DNA from: Qipengyuania gaetbuli
GTDB taxonomy: Bacteria > Pseudomonadota > Alphaproteobacteria > Sphingomonadales > Sphingomonadaceae
Assembly (NCBI RefSeq): GCF_009827315.1
Contig: NZ_WTYF01000004.1
Span: 2,046,001-2,110,000, forward strand
DNA length: 64,000 bases
Direction: 5' to 3'
How positions within the stretch are numbered: the stretch's first letter is position 1; each line of letters starts with the position of its first letter. Positions 53,968 through 62,933 of this stretch are shown in pieces. Position numbers and translations under genes: made by a program. The notes below the pieces were generated by a model that was not told the DNA's origin, ran no database searches, and saw nothing but the letters and a program-made list of their open reading frames with translations.

Positions 53968-54984
53968 CTACCCCCGCACGAGGCCGAGCGCCTCGTAGGT
54001 CGCATCGAGCGTGGGCACGGCGATCTCGCGTGCCTGCGCCGCGCCGCGTGCGAGGATCGCGTCCAGTGCCTCGCGGTCTTCGAGCAGCTCGGTGAACCGC
54101 GCCGAGATCGGGCGCAGCGTTTCCACCAGCAGTTCGCCAAGCGCAGGCTTGAACTTGCCGAAGCCTTCGCCGCCGAAGTCCTTCAGCACGCCTTCGACGC
54201 TGCCGTCGGTCAGCGCGGCGTAGATCGTCACGAGGTTCAGCGCCTCGGGGCGGTCTTCCAGCCCCTCTACCTCGCTCGGCAAGGGCTCGGGATCGGTCTT
54301 GGCTTTCTTGATCTTTTTCATGACATCGTCCGGATCGTCGGCGAGGTTGATGCGGCTCATGTCGGAAGGGTCCGACTTGCTCATCTTGGCCGCGCCATTG
54401 CGCAGGCTCATGATGCGCGCAGCCTGCGGCGGCACGATCGGTTCGGGCAGGGTGAAGACCGGCGCTTCCTCGGAAGCGAAGTCGTTGTTGAACTTCTGCG
54501 CGATGTCGCGCGCCAGTTCGAGATGCTGCTTCTGGTCCTCGCCCACCGGCACGTGGGTGGCCTGGTAAAGCAGCACGTCGGCGGCCTGCAGCACGGGGTA
54601 GGTGAACAGCGCGACCGACTGGCCTTCGCGGTTCTTGCCCGCCTTGTCCTTCCACTGCGTCATGCGATTGAGCCAGCCCATGCGGGCCGTGCCGCCCAGC
54701 AGCCACTGCAGTTCCGCGTGCTGCGGGACCTGTGCCTGGTTGAACAGCACGCTGCGCTGCGGATCGATCCCGCACGCGACCAGCGCGGCGGCCATTTCCA
54801 GTGTGCCCTTGCGCAGTTCGACAGGATCGTGCGGCATCGAGATCGCGTGCAGGTCGGCGAGGAAGAACAGGCACTGCGAGCCTTCTTCCATCTCGTCCTG
54901 CATGCGCACCCAGTTGCGGATCGCCCCCAGGTAATTGCCGAGGTGGAGATTGCCGGTGGGCTGGATGCCGGAAACAACGCGCAT
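53968..54984 (-). CDS. trpS: tryptophanyl-tRNA synthetase
   Basis: A 338-residue class I synthetase. The signature HIGH motif is seen as HLGN in GIQPTGNLHLGNYLGAI, and the KMSKS motif in AAKMSKSDPSDM. GGTARMGWLNRMTQWKDK and VPVGEDQKQHLELARDIA are also typical. It lies six bases downstream of murJ on the same strand and is probably cotranscribed with it. Confidence 0.98.
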   Translation of the reverse strand: MRVVSGIQPTGNLHLGNYLGAIRNWVRMQDEMEEGSQCLFFLADLHAISMPHDPVELRKGTLEMAAALVACGIDPQRSVLFNQAQVPQHAELQWLLGGTARMGWLNRMTQWKDKAGKNREGQSVALFTYPVLQAADVLLYQATHVPVGEDQKQHLELARDIAQKFNNDFASEEAPVFTLPEPIVPPQAARIMSLRNGAAKMSKSDPSDMSRINLADDPDDVMKKIKKAKTDPEPLPSEVEGLEDRPEALNLVTIYAALTDGSVEGVLKDFGGEGFGKFKPALGELLVETLRPISARFTELLEDREALDAILARGAAQAREIAVPTLDATYEALGLVRG

Positions 54985-54990
54985 GACGGG

Positions 54991-56559
54991 TTACGAAGCT
55001 TTCTTCCTGGTGAGGGCAGCGATGCGCTGCCGGTCGATGGCGCCGACTGCGAACGCCACCCCGAAATAGACCACCGCCGAACATGCGACGAGGACGATAA
55101 GTGCACCCAGCCGTTCGAACAGGCCGGCCGAATACCAGCCGGTTAGCAAATCGCGCGCGAACCACAAGGCTGCGCCCATGGCTGCGGCTGCGACCAGCTG
55201 GCGAGCGACACGCCCGACCAGCGACAGCGGGATGGCGTAATACCCGCGCTTCAGCAGGACGATGTAGAGATAGCCAACGTTGATCCAGGCACCGATGACG
55301 CTGGCATAGGCGACGCCGACCACGCCGAACCGCTGCAGGAAGGCGATGTTGAACCCGACGAAGACCGCCAGCGAGATGAAGGCGGCATAGACCGGTGTCT
55401 TGGTGTCGGACCGCGCGTAGAAATTGGGCACCAGCACCTTGACCAGCACATAGGCGGGCAGGCCGAGGACAAGCGCGGCCAGTACCTCGCCCGTGACTGC
55501 CGCATCGGCAAGGTCGAAGCGGCCACCCTGGAAGATCATGGTGATGAACGGGGTCGCGCAGATCGCCATCGCTACGGCTGCAGGAATGGTCAGCAGCATC
55601 GACAGCTCGATCGCGTCCGACTGGATGCGGTCCGCGCCTTCCTTGTTGTTGCCGCCCACGAACTTGGAAAGCGTCGGCAGGATGGCGGTCGACAGGGCAA
55701 TGCCGATGATGCCGAGCGGCAGCTGGTTCAGCCGGTCGGCATAGTTCATGTAGCTCACCGACCCGCTTTCGAGCTGGTTGAGGAAGTAGAGCTGGACCAG
55801 CGTGTTGATCTGATAGGCGCCGCCGCCGATCGCGGCGGGCAGGGCGATGATCGACAGGCGCTTCACCTCGGGCGTGATGCGCGGCCACAGGAGCTTGGGC
55901 CGGAAGCCTTCGACCCGCACCCAGTAAAGCAGCCAGAGCAGCTGGATCACGCCGCCTGCGGTCACCGCCCAGGCGATGCCATAGGTGACCTGCTCCAGGC
56001 TCGCGCCCTCCTCCATCCACCTTTCGCCTGTCAGCAAGGCGGCGATCAGCACGATGTTGAGGATGATCGGGAAGCTGGCGCCGGGCGCGAAGCGCGAGAC
56101 CGAATTGAGCATGCCGGTGAACAGAGTCACCAGGCTGACCAGCACGATGTAGGGGAACATGATCCGCGCAAAATCGACCGCAAGGTCGAATTCGCCCGGA
56201 TTGATCGGCTTGTCCGCCAGCAGCCAGATGACGCCGGGCATCGCCAGTTCGAAGACGATGCACAGCGCGATCAGCACCGGCAGGAAGACGCTGAGCACGT
56301 CGGCGGAAAAGCTGCGCGCTTCTTCCAGCCCGCCTTCGCCGTGGAGCCGCTTGGAAAACATCGGCACGAAGGCGGCCGAAAAAGCGCCTTCCGCGAACAG
56401 GCGGCGGAAGACGTTGGGGATGATGAAGGCCTGGAACCAGGCATCGGTCACGGCATTTGCGCCGAGGACGCGCGAGAAGATCATCTCGCGCGCCATTCCG
56501 GCGATGCGGCTCACCATGGTGAGCGAGCCGATCGTGCCGACGTGCTTGAGCAGGCTCAT
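54991..56559 (-). CDS. murJ: MurJ lipid II flippase
   Basis: A 522-residue MOP-superfamily membrane protein with about 14 transmembrane helices that moves lipid II across the inner membrane for peptidoglycan synthesis. The N-terminus MSLLKHVGTIGSLTMVSRIA and the segments ARDLLTG and NSVSRFAPGASFPIILNIV are typical. I chose the ATG at 56559, since the extra upstream codons overlap nothing protein-like. It sits 28 bases after secB and directly upstream of trpS. Confidence 0.95.
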   Translation of the reverse strand: MSLLKHVGTIGSLTMVSRIAGMAREMIFSRVLGANAVTDAWFQAFIIPNVFRRLFAEGAFSAAFVPMFSKRLHGEGGLEEARSFSADVLSVFLPVLIALCIVFELAMPGVIWLLADKPINPGEFDLAVDFARIMFPYIVLVSLVTLFTGMLNSVSRFAPGASFPIILNIVLIAALLTGERWMEEGASLEQVTYGIAWAVTAGGVIQLLWLLYWVRVEGFRPKLLWPRITPEVKRLSIIALPAAIGGGAYQINTLVQLYFLNQLESGSVSYMNYADRLNQLPLGIIGIALSTAILPTLSKFVGGNNKEGADRIQSDAIELSMLLTIPAAVAMAICATPFITMIFQGGRFDLADAAVTGEVLAALVLGLPAYVLVKVLVPNFYARSDTKTPVYAAFISLAVFVGFNIAFLQRFGVVGVAYASVIGAWINVGYLYIVLLKRGYYAIPLSLVGRVARQLVAAAAMGAALWFARDLLTGWYSAGLFERLGALIVLVACSAVVYFGVAFAVGAIDRQRIAALTRKKAS

Positions 56560-56587
56560 GGGCGAGCCTCCATCAGAGCTCCTCGCC

Positions 56588-57118
56588 TCAGGCGTTCCCG
56601 GTCGGAGCCGGGGTGCCCTGCGCCTGCTGCGCGGCGCGGGCCTGCAGCTGCTGCTGGTAGAGCGTGCCGAAATCCATCGGATCAAGCATCAGCGGCGGGT
56701 AACCGAGGTCGCGTACGGCTTCGGCAATGATGCCGCGGGCGAAGGGGAAGAGCAGGCGCGGCGTTTCCGCGAACAGGAAAGCGTGCGCGTGTTCTTCGGG
56801 AACGTTGCGGATGCCGACGAGGCCGCAATAGGCCAGCTCGACGATGTACATCGCGCCCTGGTCCGCATCGGCGCGCACGGTCATCTTCAGTTCGACTTCG
56901 TGCACTTCGTCGGTGATCTTGTTTGCCGCAATGTTGACCTGCACGTCGATGCGCGGCTGTTCCGACCACTGGTAGGCAGCCGGCGCATTCGGGTTCTCGA
57001 CCGAGAGGTCCTTCACATACTGGTTGAGGACGCCGACCGTGGGGCGGTTGTCCGCGCCGTTGGCACCGGCTGCAGGGTCCGCATTGAGATCGGTCAGTAC
57101 GTCGTTTTCATCGGCCAT
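56588..57118 (-). CDS. secB: SecB protein-export chaperone
   Basis: A 176-residue tetrameric cytosolic chaperone that keeps preproteins unfolded and delivers them to SecA. The core includes QYVKDLSVENPNAP, RIDVQVNIAANK, AYCGLVGIRN, LLFPFARGIIAEAVRDLGYP and MLDPMDFGTLYQQQ. I chose the ATG at 57118 (MADEND); upstream codons in the frame have no support. The tail is Ala/Gln-rich. It is divergent from the Tim44-like gene, an arrangement common in alphaproteobacteria. Confidence 0.97.
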   Translation of the reverse strand: MADENDVLTDLNADPAAGANGADNRPTVGVLNQYVKDLSVENPNAPAAYQWSEQPRIDVQVNIAANKITDEVHEVELKMTVRADADQGAMYIVELAYCGLVGIRNVPEEHAHAFLFAETPRLLFPFARGIIAEAVRDLGYPPLMLDPMDFGTLYQQQLQARAAQQAQGTPAPTGNA

Positions 57119-57384
57119 CGGGCAAGCTTTCTCTAGACTGGCAATTCGGGATCGGTCACCGGACGCGCACGCGCCCCGCATTTCAGGGCGCGCGCCTAGC
57201 ACCGTGCAGGGCGCGGGGCAATGCGCGAGGAAGGCGACGGTCCGGTGCGTGATGGGGGTGTCTGGACCCGGCAGCGCCCATTGTGCGTTTGTAATTGGTC
57301 CCTATCTAGGGCAGTAGGGAGACAGGGCCGGTAACCTGCCTCCCCCCGCAGATTTGCCAAGTCGACCAGAACGGAATTTCGCCA
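57119..57384. promoter_or_regulatory. divergent secB / Tim44-like intergenic region
   Basis: 266 bases between two divergent genes. A 12-base palindrome, CCCTATCTAGGG, lies at 57300-57311, and its TATCTA could serve as the -10 of a plus-strand promoter with a weak TTGTGC -35 sixteen bases upstream. The rest shows nothing I can assign. Confidence 0.4.
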
Positions 57385-58056
57385 GTGATCTACGAGATCG
57401 TCATCCTTGCCGCCATCGCCGCCTTTCTCGGCCTGCGCCTCTATTCGGTGCTCGGCCAGCGGTCAGAGCAGGAAGAGGACCCGATCCGCCGCAGCTATGG
57501 CCCGCGCGAACAGAACGCGCCTCCGCCGCCGGTCGCAGGCAGTGCCGATGCGATTCCCGCCGCCCGCCCGACCGTGACGCTGCGCAGCGTGGACAATGCC
57601 ACCAGCGCAAACGAAACCGCGATCCGCGCGATTGCCGCCTCCGATTCGCGGTTCGACCTGCTGTCGTTCCTCGAAGGGGCGAAGGCGGCTTACGCCATGA
57701 TCCTCGAAGCCTTCTGGAAGGGCGACCGCGAAACCCTGCGCGAACTGACCGACGACGATGTCTACGCCAGCTTCGCTGCCGCCATCGACGCGCGCGAGGC
57801 TGCCGGCGAAACGCTCGACAACCGCCTGATCCGGATCGAGGACGCGACCGTCCATTCGGCCGAACTCGCGGGCAAGGACGCGCGTATTGCTGTGCGCTTT
57901 GTCGCCGATATCGCGGCCGTGACCCGCGACAAGGATGGCACCGTGGTGGCAGGCTCGCTCGACGATGCCGTCGAAAGCCGGGACATCTGGACCTTCCGCC
58001 GCCATGTCGACGCGATGGACCCGAACTGGGTCCTCGACGAAACCGACCAGGACTGA
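57385..58056 (+). CDS. Tim44-like domain protein
   Basis: A 223-residue protein starting at GTG 57385. One N-terminal transmembrane helix (~residues 3-20), a Pro/Ala-rich linker (~45-70) and a C-terminal Tim44-like domain (~85-215; FLEGAKAAYAMILEAFWKGD and RDIWTFRRHVDAMDPNWVL) can be seen. Tim44-like proteins are membrane-associated and related to the mitochondrial import motor subunit. Position beside secB and ahead of mltA is typical for alphaproteobacteria and suggests an inner-membrane or envelope role. Confidence 0.9.
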   Translation: MIYEIVILAAIAAFLGLRLYSVLGQRSEQEEDPIRRSYGPREQNAPPPPVAGSADAIPAARPTVTLRSVDNATSANETAIRAIAASDSRFDLLSFLEGAKAAYAMILEAFWKGDRETLRELTDDDVYASFAAAIDAREAAGETLDNRLIRIEDATVHSAELAGKDARIAVRFVADIAAVTRDKDGTVVAGSLDDAVESRDIWTFRRHVDAMDPNWVLDETDQD

Positions 58057-58082
58057 TCACCGCCAGCACAGGAGACGGATGG

Positions 58083-59270
58083 ATGCGAAGCGCGCTCATA
58101 GCAGGGGCGGCTTTGCTGCTGTCCGCCTGTGCCGTGGTTCCCGATGCAAGGCCGCCGATGGACACGGGCGTGGTCCCGCCGCCGCCTGCGACGCTGGCCG
58201 ACAATGCCCTGTCGGCAGGCCTGACCGCCGGTCCCGACATCGCCAGCCTGCCGATCGGCTCGCAGGATGCCGCTGCCGCCCTGTCGGCCTTCCGCGCCTC
58301 GTGCGACAAGATCCTGTTCCGCGACGATGCGAGCGGCCTGACCAGCCGGCTCGACTGGCAGGGCCCGTGCCTTGCCGCGACCAACTGGTCGAGCGAGCCG
58401 CGCCTGTTCTTCACCAGCCAGTTCGAAACCGCCGTCGTGGGCGAGGGCAAGGCCTTCGCAACCGGCTATTTCGAGCCGGAAATCCTCGGCAGTCGCACCC
58501 GCGCGCCGGGATACGACGTGCCGGTATATGCCATGCCGACCGACCTCGTGCGCGCATGGCCCGATGACACTCCCGAAGCCGAACGGACAGGCCGGCCCCC
58601 GCTAGGCCGCTACGACGAGAGCGGCAAGTTCGTGCCCTATTTCGAGCGGGCCGAGATCGTCGCAGGCGCGCTCGAAGGCAAGGTGCCGGTAATTGCCTGG
58701 GCCGCCGATCCGGTCGAGTTCTTCTTCCTCCAGATCCAGGGCTCGGGCCTGCTGCGCCAGCCGGACGGCAGCGTCATGCGCATCGGCTATGCCGGGCAGA
58801 ACGGGCGCGAATATGTCGGCGTCGGTTCGGTCATGCGCGAACGCGGACTGATCGGCGACGGGCCGGGTCAGTATCCCGGTTCGATGCAGGGCATCATCCA
58901 GTATATCCGCGACAACCCTGCAGAGGGCGAGACGCTGATGAACCTCAACAAGAGCTGGATCTTCTTCCGCGAACTGACAACCGATGGCCCGCTCGGTTCT
59001 CTCGAAGTGCCGGTGCGCGGCCGCGACAGCGTGGCGGTGGACCCGAAGTTCGTCCCCTATGGCGCGCCCGTCTGGCTCGACCTCGACCGGGACGTGGCCG
59101 ATGGCCTTTGGGTGGCGCAGGACACGGGCGGCGCGATCAAGGGCGCCAACCGCTTCGACACTTTCTGGGGCAACGGCGCCGATGCGCGCGAGATTGCCGG
59201 AGGCATGAGCGGACGCGGCAAGGCCTATATCCTCCTGCCCAAGGGAACGCTCGCGCGTCTCACACCGTGA
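58083..59270 (+). CDS. mltA: membrane-bound lytic transglycosylase A
   Basis: A 395-residue lipoprotein (lipobox LLLSAC, Cys near 16) that cleaves peptidoglycan glycan strands to anhydromuropeptides. The MltA domain shows FATGYFEPEILGSRTR, IQGSGLLRQPDG and the 3D-domain end WVAQDTGGAIKGANRFDTF, where the Asp in QDTGG is the expected catalytic residue. The start at 58083 has GGAGA upstream. Its TGA overlaps the GTG of the Smr gene, so the two are coupled. Confidence 0.95.
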   Translation: MRSALIAGAALLLSACAVVPDARPPMDTGVVPPPPATLADNALSAGLTAGPDIASLPIGSQDAAAALSAFRASCDKILFRDDASGLTSRLDWQGPCLAATNWSSEPRLFFTSQFETAVVGEGKAFATGYFEPEILGSRTRAPGYDVPVYAMPTDLVRAWPDDTPEAERTGRPPLGRYDESGKFVPYFERAEIVAGALEGKVPVIAWAADPVEFFFLQIQGSGLLRQPDGSVMRIGYAGQNGREYVGVGSVMRERGLIGDGPGQYPGSMQGIIQYIRDNPAEGETLMNLNKSWIFFRELTTDGPLGSLEVPVRGRDSVAVDPKFVPYGAPVWLDLDRDVADGLWVAQDTGGAIKGANRFDTFWGNGADAREIAGGMSGRGKAYILLPKGTLARLTP

Positions 59271-59827
59271 CTGCGCCGCGTGGCCTGACGGCAGAAGAAG
59301 CGGCGGCGTGGGAAAAGGTCGCCGCGACGGTCGATCCGCTTCACCCGCAGGCACGGCGGCCAGTGACGCCTGCACCGGCCGCCGTGCCTGCGCCTGCTCC
59401 GCCCAAGCCCTTGCCGAGGGCCCGCAAAGCGGTAGCGCCGCCGAAGCAGGCGGCGCCACCACCTCCGCCGCCGCCCCAGACCAATTCGCTCGATTCCCAT
59501 TGGGACCGCAGGCTCAAATCGGGGTCCATCCAGCCCGACGTGACGCTCGACCTGCACGACCACGGGCTCGATGCGGCCTACGACCGCCTGATGAGCGGGA
59601 TCGCGCAGGCCCGCGCCATGGGCGCGCGCATCGTATTGCTGATCACCGGAAAGCCGCGACCCGTCGCGCCGGCCGACCGGGCGGAGCGGCGCGGGGCGAT
59701 CAGGGCCAAGGTGCTCGACTGGCTGGCAGCCTCCAGCCATCATTCGGCGATTGCCGCCGTCCGCCGCGCGCACCAGCGCCACGGCGGAGAGGGCGCGCTC
59801 TACATCGTGCTCAGGCGCGAGCGCTGA
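59267..59827 (+). CDS. Smr-domain protein
   Basis: A 186-residue protein starting at GTG 59267, overlapping the mltA stop. The first ~85 residues are a Pro/Ala-rich disordered region with a polyproline run; the C-terminal Smr domain (~95-185) has the LDLHxH motif (TLDLHDHGLDAAYDRL) and LLITGKP in place of the usual TGKG. Smr domains are nucleases acting on DNA or RNA. The mltA-smr order is conserved in alphaproteobacteria. Confidence 0.9.
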   Translation: MTAPRGLTAEEAAAWEKVAATVDPLHPQARRPVTPAPAAVPAPAPPKPLPRARKAVAPPKQAAPPPPPPPQTNSLDSHWDRRLKSGSIQPDVTLDLHDHGLDAAYDRLMSGIAQARAMGARIVLLITGKPRPVAPADRAERRGAIRAKVLDWLAASSHHSAIAAVRRAHQRHGGEGALYIVLRRER

Positions 59828-60425
59828 CGAGACGGCGCAATGCAAGAAGCAGCGCGCCGAACATCATGAACACGAGGGCCAGGCCCGCGATATTCGCGAA
59901 AACCCGCCCGTATCCGTACTGCAGTACGTCGAGGAAGAAGTAGGCGTAGAAACCGCTCATCTCTCCGTAAACGAGCGCGAAAACGGTGTAGGCCACCGGC
60001 GCGATCATCACCAGCGGCAGGTCTTTCCAGCCGTTGTCGACCGGACGGGTGAAGGCCAGCCACCAGCCGACCGTCGCGGCGGGGATGACCGTGTGGTGCA
60101 TCTGGTTCGTATACCAGTCGAGGCCGACCGGATGATGGTCCGCCGCCAGCAGTGCATGATAGACGATGGCCACGATCGTGAGCGCGGTCGCCAGGGCGAA
60201 GGGCACGGCACGGTGGATCGAGCCCTTCGCTGCGATCCATGCGAACAGCACCGCCGCTGCCAGATTGCTCCAGATCGTGAAGAAGCGCAGCAGCAATGCG
60301 AAGGATACCAGCGGGCTTCCGTCCCGCTCGAGGTTCAGCGTCGATTGCACGCCAAGCCCGATAAAGGCCGCCAGCGAAATGATCGCGGCAAGGACACGGA
60401 CCCGGCCAGAAAATACGATGCTCAT
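59811..60425 (-). CDS. Pr6Pr-like six-helix membrane protein
   Basis: A 204-residue membrane protein with about six hydrophobic segments. RFFTIWSNLAAAVLFAW and NQMHHTVIPAATVGWWLAF resemble the Pr6Pr family, related to the FAR-17a/AIG1-like group. The paired His near 110 lie in a membrane-adjacent context. It converges with the Smr gene, overlapping it by 17 bases at the 3' ends. Function unknown. Confidence 0.8.
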   Translation of the reverse strand: MSIVFSGRVRVLAAIISLAAFIGLGVQSTLNLERDGSPLVSFALLLRFFTIWSNLAAAVLFAWIAAKGSIHRAVPFALATALTIVAIVYHALLAADHHPVGLDWYTNQMHHTVIPAATVGWWLAFTRPVDNGWKDLPLVMIAPVAYTVFALVYGEMSGFYAYFFLDVLQYGYGRVFANIAGLALVFMMFGALLLALRRLVSARA

Positions 60426-60464
60426 GCGCCCGGCCTAACCTGTGCCGACGCGCAGTAAAGCACG

Positions 60465-60498
60465 AAAAAGCCCCCGACATCGCTGCCGGGGGCTTCTT
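60465..60498 (-). terminator. rho-independent terminator after katG
   Basis: An 8-bp perfect G/C-rich stem (arms 60469-60476 and 60487-60494) followed on the minus strand by TTTTT. It lies about 30 bases past the katG stop and ends the katG transcript. Confidence 0.9.
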
Positions 60499-60528
60499 CT
60501 GCGGCCCAGTGGGCTCGGGTATGACCCG

Positions 60529-62733
60529 TTATTTGTGGTACTTGGCGTAGCTGAGGTCGAAGCGGTCCGCGTCCATGACCTTGGTCCAGGCCTTGACAAA
60601 GTCGCGCACGAACTTTTCCTCGTTGCCATTCTCGGCATAGACTTCGGCCACGGCGCGCAGGCGCGAGTTCGAACCGAAGACGAGGTCGGTGCGCGTGGCG
60701 CGCCACTTCTCTGCGCCCTTGATCCGGCAGCGACCGACGAATTCCTCGTCACCGCTCTCGTCGACCACTTCCCACACCGTGCCCATCTCGAGCAGGTTCA
60801 CGAAGAAGGAATTGTCGAGCTTGCCCGGCGTGTCGGTGAGCACGCCCAGCGGTTTGTCGCCATAGACCGCGCCCATTGCGCGCAACCCGCCGACCAGCAC
60901 GGTCATCTCGGGGATGGAGAGACCGAGCAGGTGTGCCTTGTCGACCAGCATGTCCTCGGTCTTCACCGAAGCCTTGGTCTTGAGGTAGTTGCGGAAGCCG
61001 TCGGCGAAGGGCTCAAGCGGCTCGAAGCTCTCGGCATCGGTCTGCTCCTGGCTTGCATCGCCGCGACCGGTGGTAACCGGGACAGAGACGTCGAAGCCTG
61101 CATCCTTGGCTGCTTTCTCGACTGCAGCCGAACCGGCGATCACGATGGCGTCGGCCATCGAGAGGTCGCCGCGCAGCTCGTCGAGCTTGGCCAGGACCTT
61201 GGCGAGCTTGTCGGGCTCGTTCGCCTTCCAGTCCTTCATCGGCGAGAGGCGGATACGGGCACCATTGGCGCCGCCGCGGTGGTCCGAATTGCGGTAGGTC
61301 GAGGCCGAAGCCCAGGCCGCCTTGACCAGTTCGGCAACCGACAGGCCGCTGGCGAGGACCTTGGCCTTGAAGTCGGCAACCGCGCTGTCCGAGGCCTGCT
61401 TGCCGGCGGGGACGGGGTCCTGCCAGATCAGGTCTTCGGTGGGCACTTCGGGGCCGAGGTAACGGACCTTGGGACCCATGTCGCGGTGGCACAGCTTGAA
61501 CCATGCGCGGGCGAAGGCATCGTCCAGCGCCGCCTGGTCGTCGCGGAAGCGTTCGGAAATCTTGCGATAGTCCGGGTCACGCTTCAGCGCCATGTCGGCG
61601 GTGGTCATCATGGTCGGAACCTTCTTGCTCGGGTCCCGCGCATCGGGTGCCATGTCTTCCGGATCGGGATTGATCGGCTGCCACTGGTTCGCACCGGCCG
61701 GGCTCTGGACGAGCTCGTAATCGTACTTGAACAGCAGGCGGAAGTAGTCGCCACCCCACTGCGTCGGGTTAGGCGTCCAGGCGCCTTCGATACCCGAGGT
61801 GGTGATGTGACCCTTCTCGATTTCTTCCGGATCGGTCAGCCAGCCGAAGCCCATGCGGTGCAGGGTTTCGCCTTCCGGCGCGCCCGAGAAGGTGTCCGAA
61901 GGCTTTGCGCCGTGGGCCTTGCCGAAGGCGTGGCCACCGGCGGTCAGCGCGACGGTTTCCTCGTCGTTCATGGCCATGCGCGCGAAGGTTTCCTTCATGT
62001 CGCGTGCCATGCCTTCCCAGTCGTTGGGATTGCCGCCCGGACCTTCGGGATTGACGTAGATGAGGCCCATCTGGATCGCTGCCAGCGGGTTTTCCAGCGC
62101 CTTGCCCTCGTCGGGCAGGATGCGGGTTTCCGCCCCGGTGTCGACCCACTGTTCTTCCGTGCCCCAGTAGACGGTTTCCGGATCGAACACGTCCTTGCGG
62201 CCGCCGCCGAAGCCGAAGACGGGGCCACCCATCGATTCAATGGCGACGTTGCCGGTGAGGATGAACAGGTCGGCCCAGCTGATGTGCTTGCCGTACTTCT
62301 GCTTGATCGGCCACAGCAGGCGGCGAGCCTTGTCGAGGTTGCCGTTGTCCGGCCAGCTGTTGAGCGGAGCAAAGCGCTGTTGGCCGCTGCCGCCGCCGCC
62401 ACGGCCATCGCCCGTGCGATAGGTACCGGCTGCGTGCCAGGCCATGCGGATGAAGAAGGGGCCATAGTGACCATAGTCTGCCGGCCACCAGGGCTGGCTG
62501 TCGGTCATCAGGTCGGTGAGATCCTTCTTGAGCGCGTTGTAGTCGAGCGCGTTGAAGGCTTCGCAATAGTCGAAATCCTCTCCCATCGGGTCGGCCGCGC
62601 GGCCGCCTTCGGTCAGGATTTCAAGGTCGAGCTGGTCGGGCCACCAGTCGCGGTTGGTACGGCCGAACAGCGAGCGCGTGCCGGCGCTGCCGTGGAAAGG
62701 ACAACCGCTGATATCTCCGGTCTTGGCGTCCAT
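60529..62733 (-). CDS. katG: catalase-peroxidase
   Basis: A 734-residue bifunctional haem enzyme that removes hydrogen peroxide. The distal pocket is [20 protein letters not shown] (Arg96, Trp99, His100). The Met-Tyr-Trp adduct Tyr lies in [14 protein letters not shown], and the proximal His in [13 protein letters not shown] strong AAGGAGAG precedes the ATG at 62733. The gene follows ahpF on the same strand but is separated by a terminator, so each has its own promoter. Confidence 0.98.
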   Translation of the reverse strand: MDAKTGDISGCPFHGSAGTRSLFGRTNRDWWPDQLDLEILTEGGRAADPMGEDFDYCEAFNALDYNALKKDLTDLMTDSQPWWPADYGHYGPFFIRMAWHAAGTYRTGDGRGGGGSGQQRFAPLNSWPDNGNLDKARRLLWPIKQKYGKHISWADLFILTGNVAIESMGGPVFGFGGGRKDVFDPETVYWGTEEQWVDTGAETRILPDEGKALENPLAAIQMGLIYVNPEGPGGNPNDWEGMARDMKETFARMAMNDEETVALTAGGHAFGKAHGAKPSDTFSGAPEGETLHRMGFGWLTDPEEIEKGHITTSGIEGAWTPNPTQWGGDYFRLLFKYDYELVQSPAGANQWQPINPDPEDMAPDARDPSKKVPTMMTTADMALKRDPDYRKISERFRDDQAALDDAFARAWFKLCHRDMGPKVRYLGPEVPTEDLIWQDPVPAGKQASDSAVADFKAKVLASGLSVAELVKAAWASASTYRNSDHRGGANGARIRLSPMKDWKANEPDKLAKVLAKLDELRGDLSMADAIVIAGSAAVEKAAKDAGFDVSVPVTTGRGDASQEQTDAESFEPLEPFADGFRNYLKTKASVKTEDMLVDKAHLLGLSIPEMTVLVGGLRAMGAVYGDKPLGVLTDTPGKLDNSFFVNLLEMGTVWEVVDESGDEEFVGRCRIKGAEKWRATRTDLVFGSNSRLRAVAEVYAENGNEEKFVRDFVKAWTKVMDADRFDLSYAKYHK

Positions 62734-62876
62734 TGAACTCTCTCCTTCGAAAAAGACTCGGTCTCCCGCCCGAGAACCGGAAGACGATGAACGCCGCCCG
62801 TTAATTCGTCCAATCGATTAAACGGTTCAAATTGATTGCCATAAGCGATTGAGCGGCGAAGCGTGCCCCAGATGCG
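62734..62876 (-). promoter_or_regulatory. katG upstream region with AT-rich repeated motif
   Basis: 143 bases before katG. The AT-rich part at about 62800-62852 holds three GATT-type repeats (ATCGATT, ATTGATT and GCGATTG), roughly periodic, as would suit a regulator such as OxyR. The exact OxyR consensus is not matched. A weak promoter TTGAAC with a 17-base spacer and GAATTA is seen on the minus strand. No oxyR gene is in the window. Confidence 0.4.
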
Positions 62877-62912
62877 AAAAGCGCCGCCATCCCGCTGGAA
62901 TGACGACGCTTT
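62877..62912 (-). terminator. rho-independent terminator after ahpF
   Basis: A stem of about 15 bp including G-U pairs, with a three-base loop near 62896, followed on the minus strand by TTTTCG. It lies 22 bases beyond the ahpF stop. Confidence 0.8.
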
Positions 62913-62933
62913 CGTGACTGATCTGGGTCAATT

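Noticed and set aside
62797..62855. OxyR binding site in front of katG
   Set aside because: Periodic GATT motifs are present, but the four-part ATAG/CTAT consensus is not; kept only as a low-confidence regulatory region.
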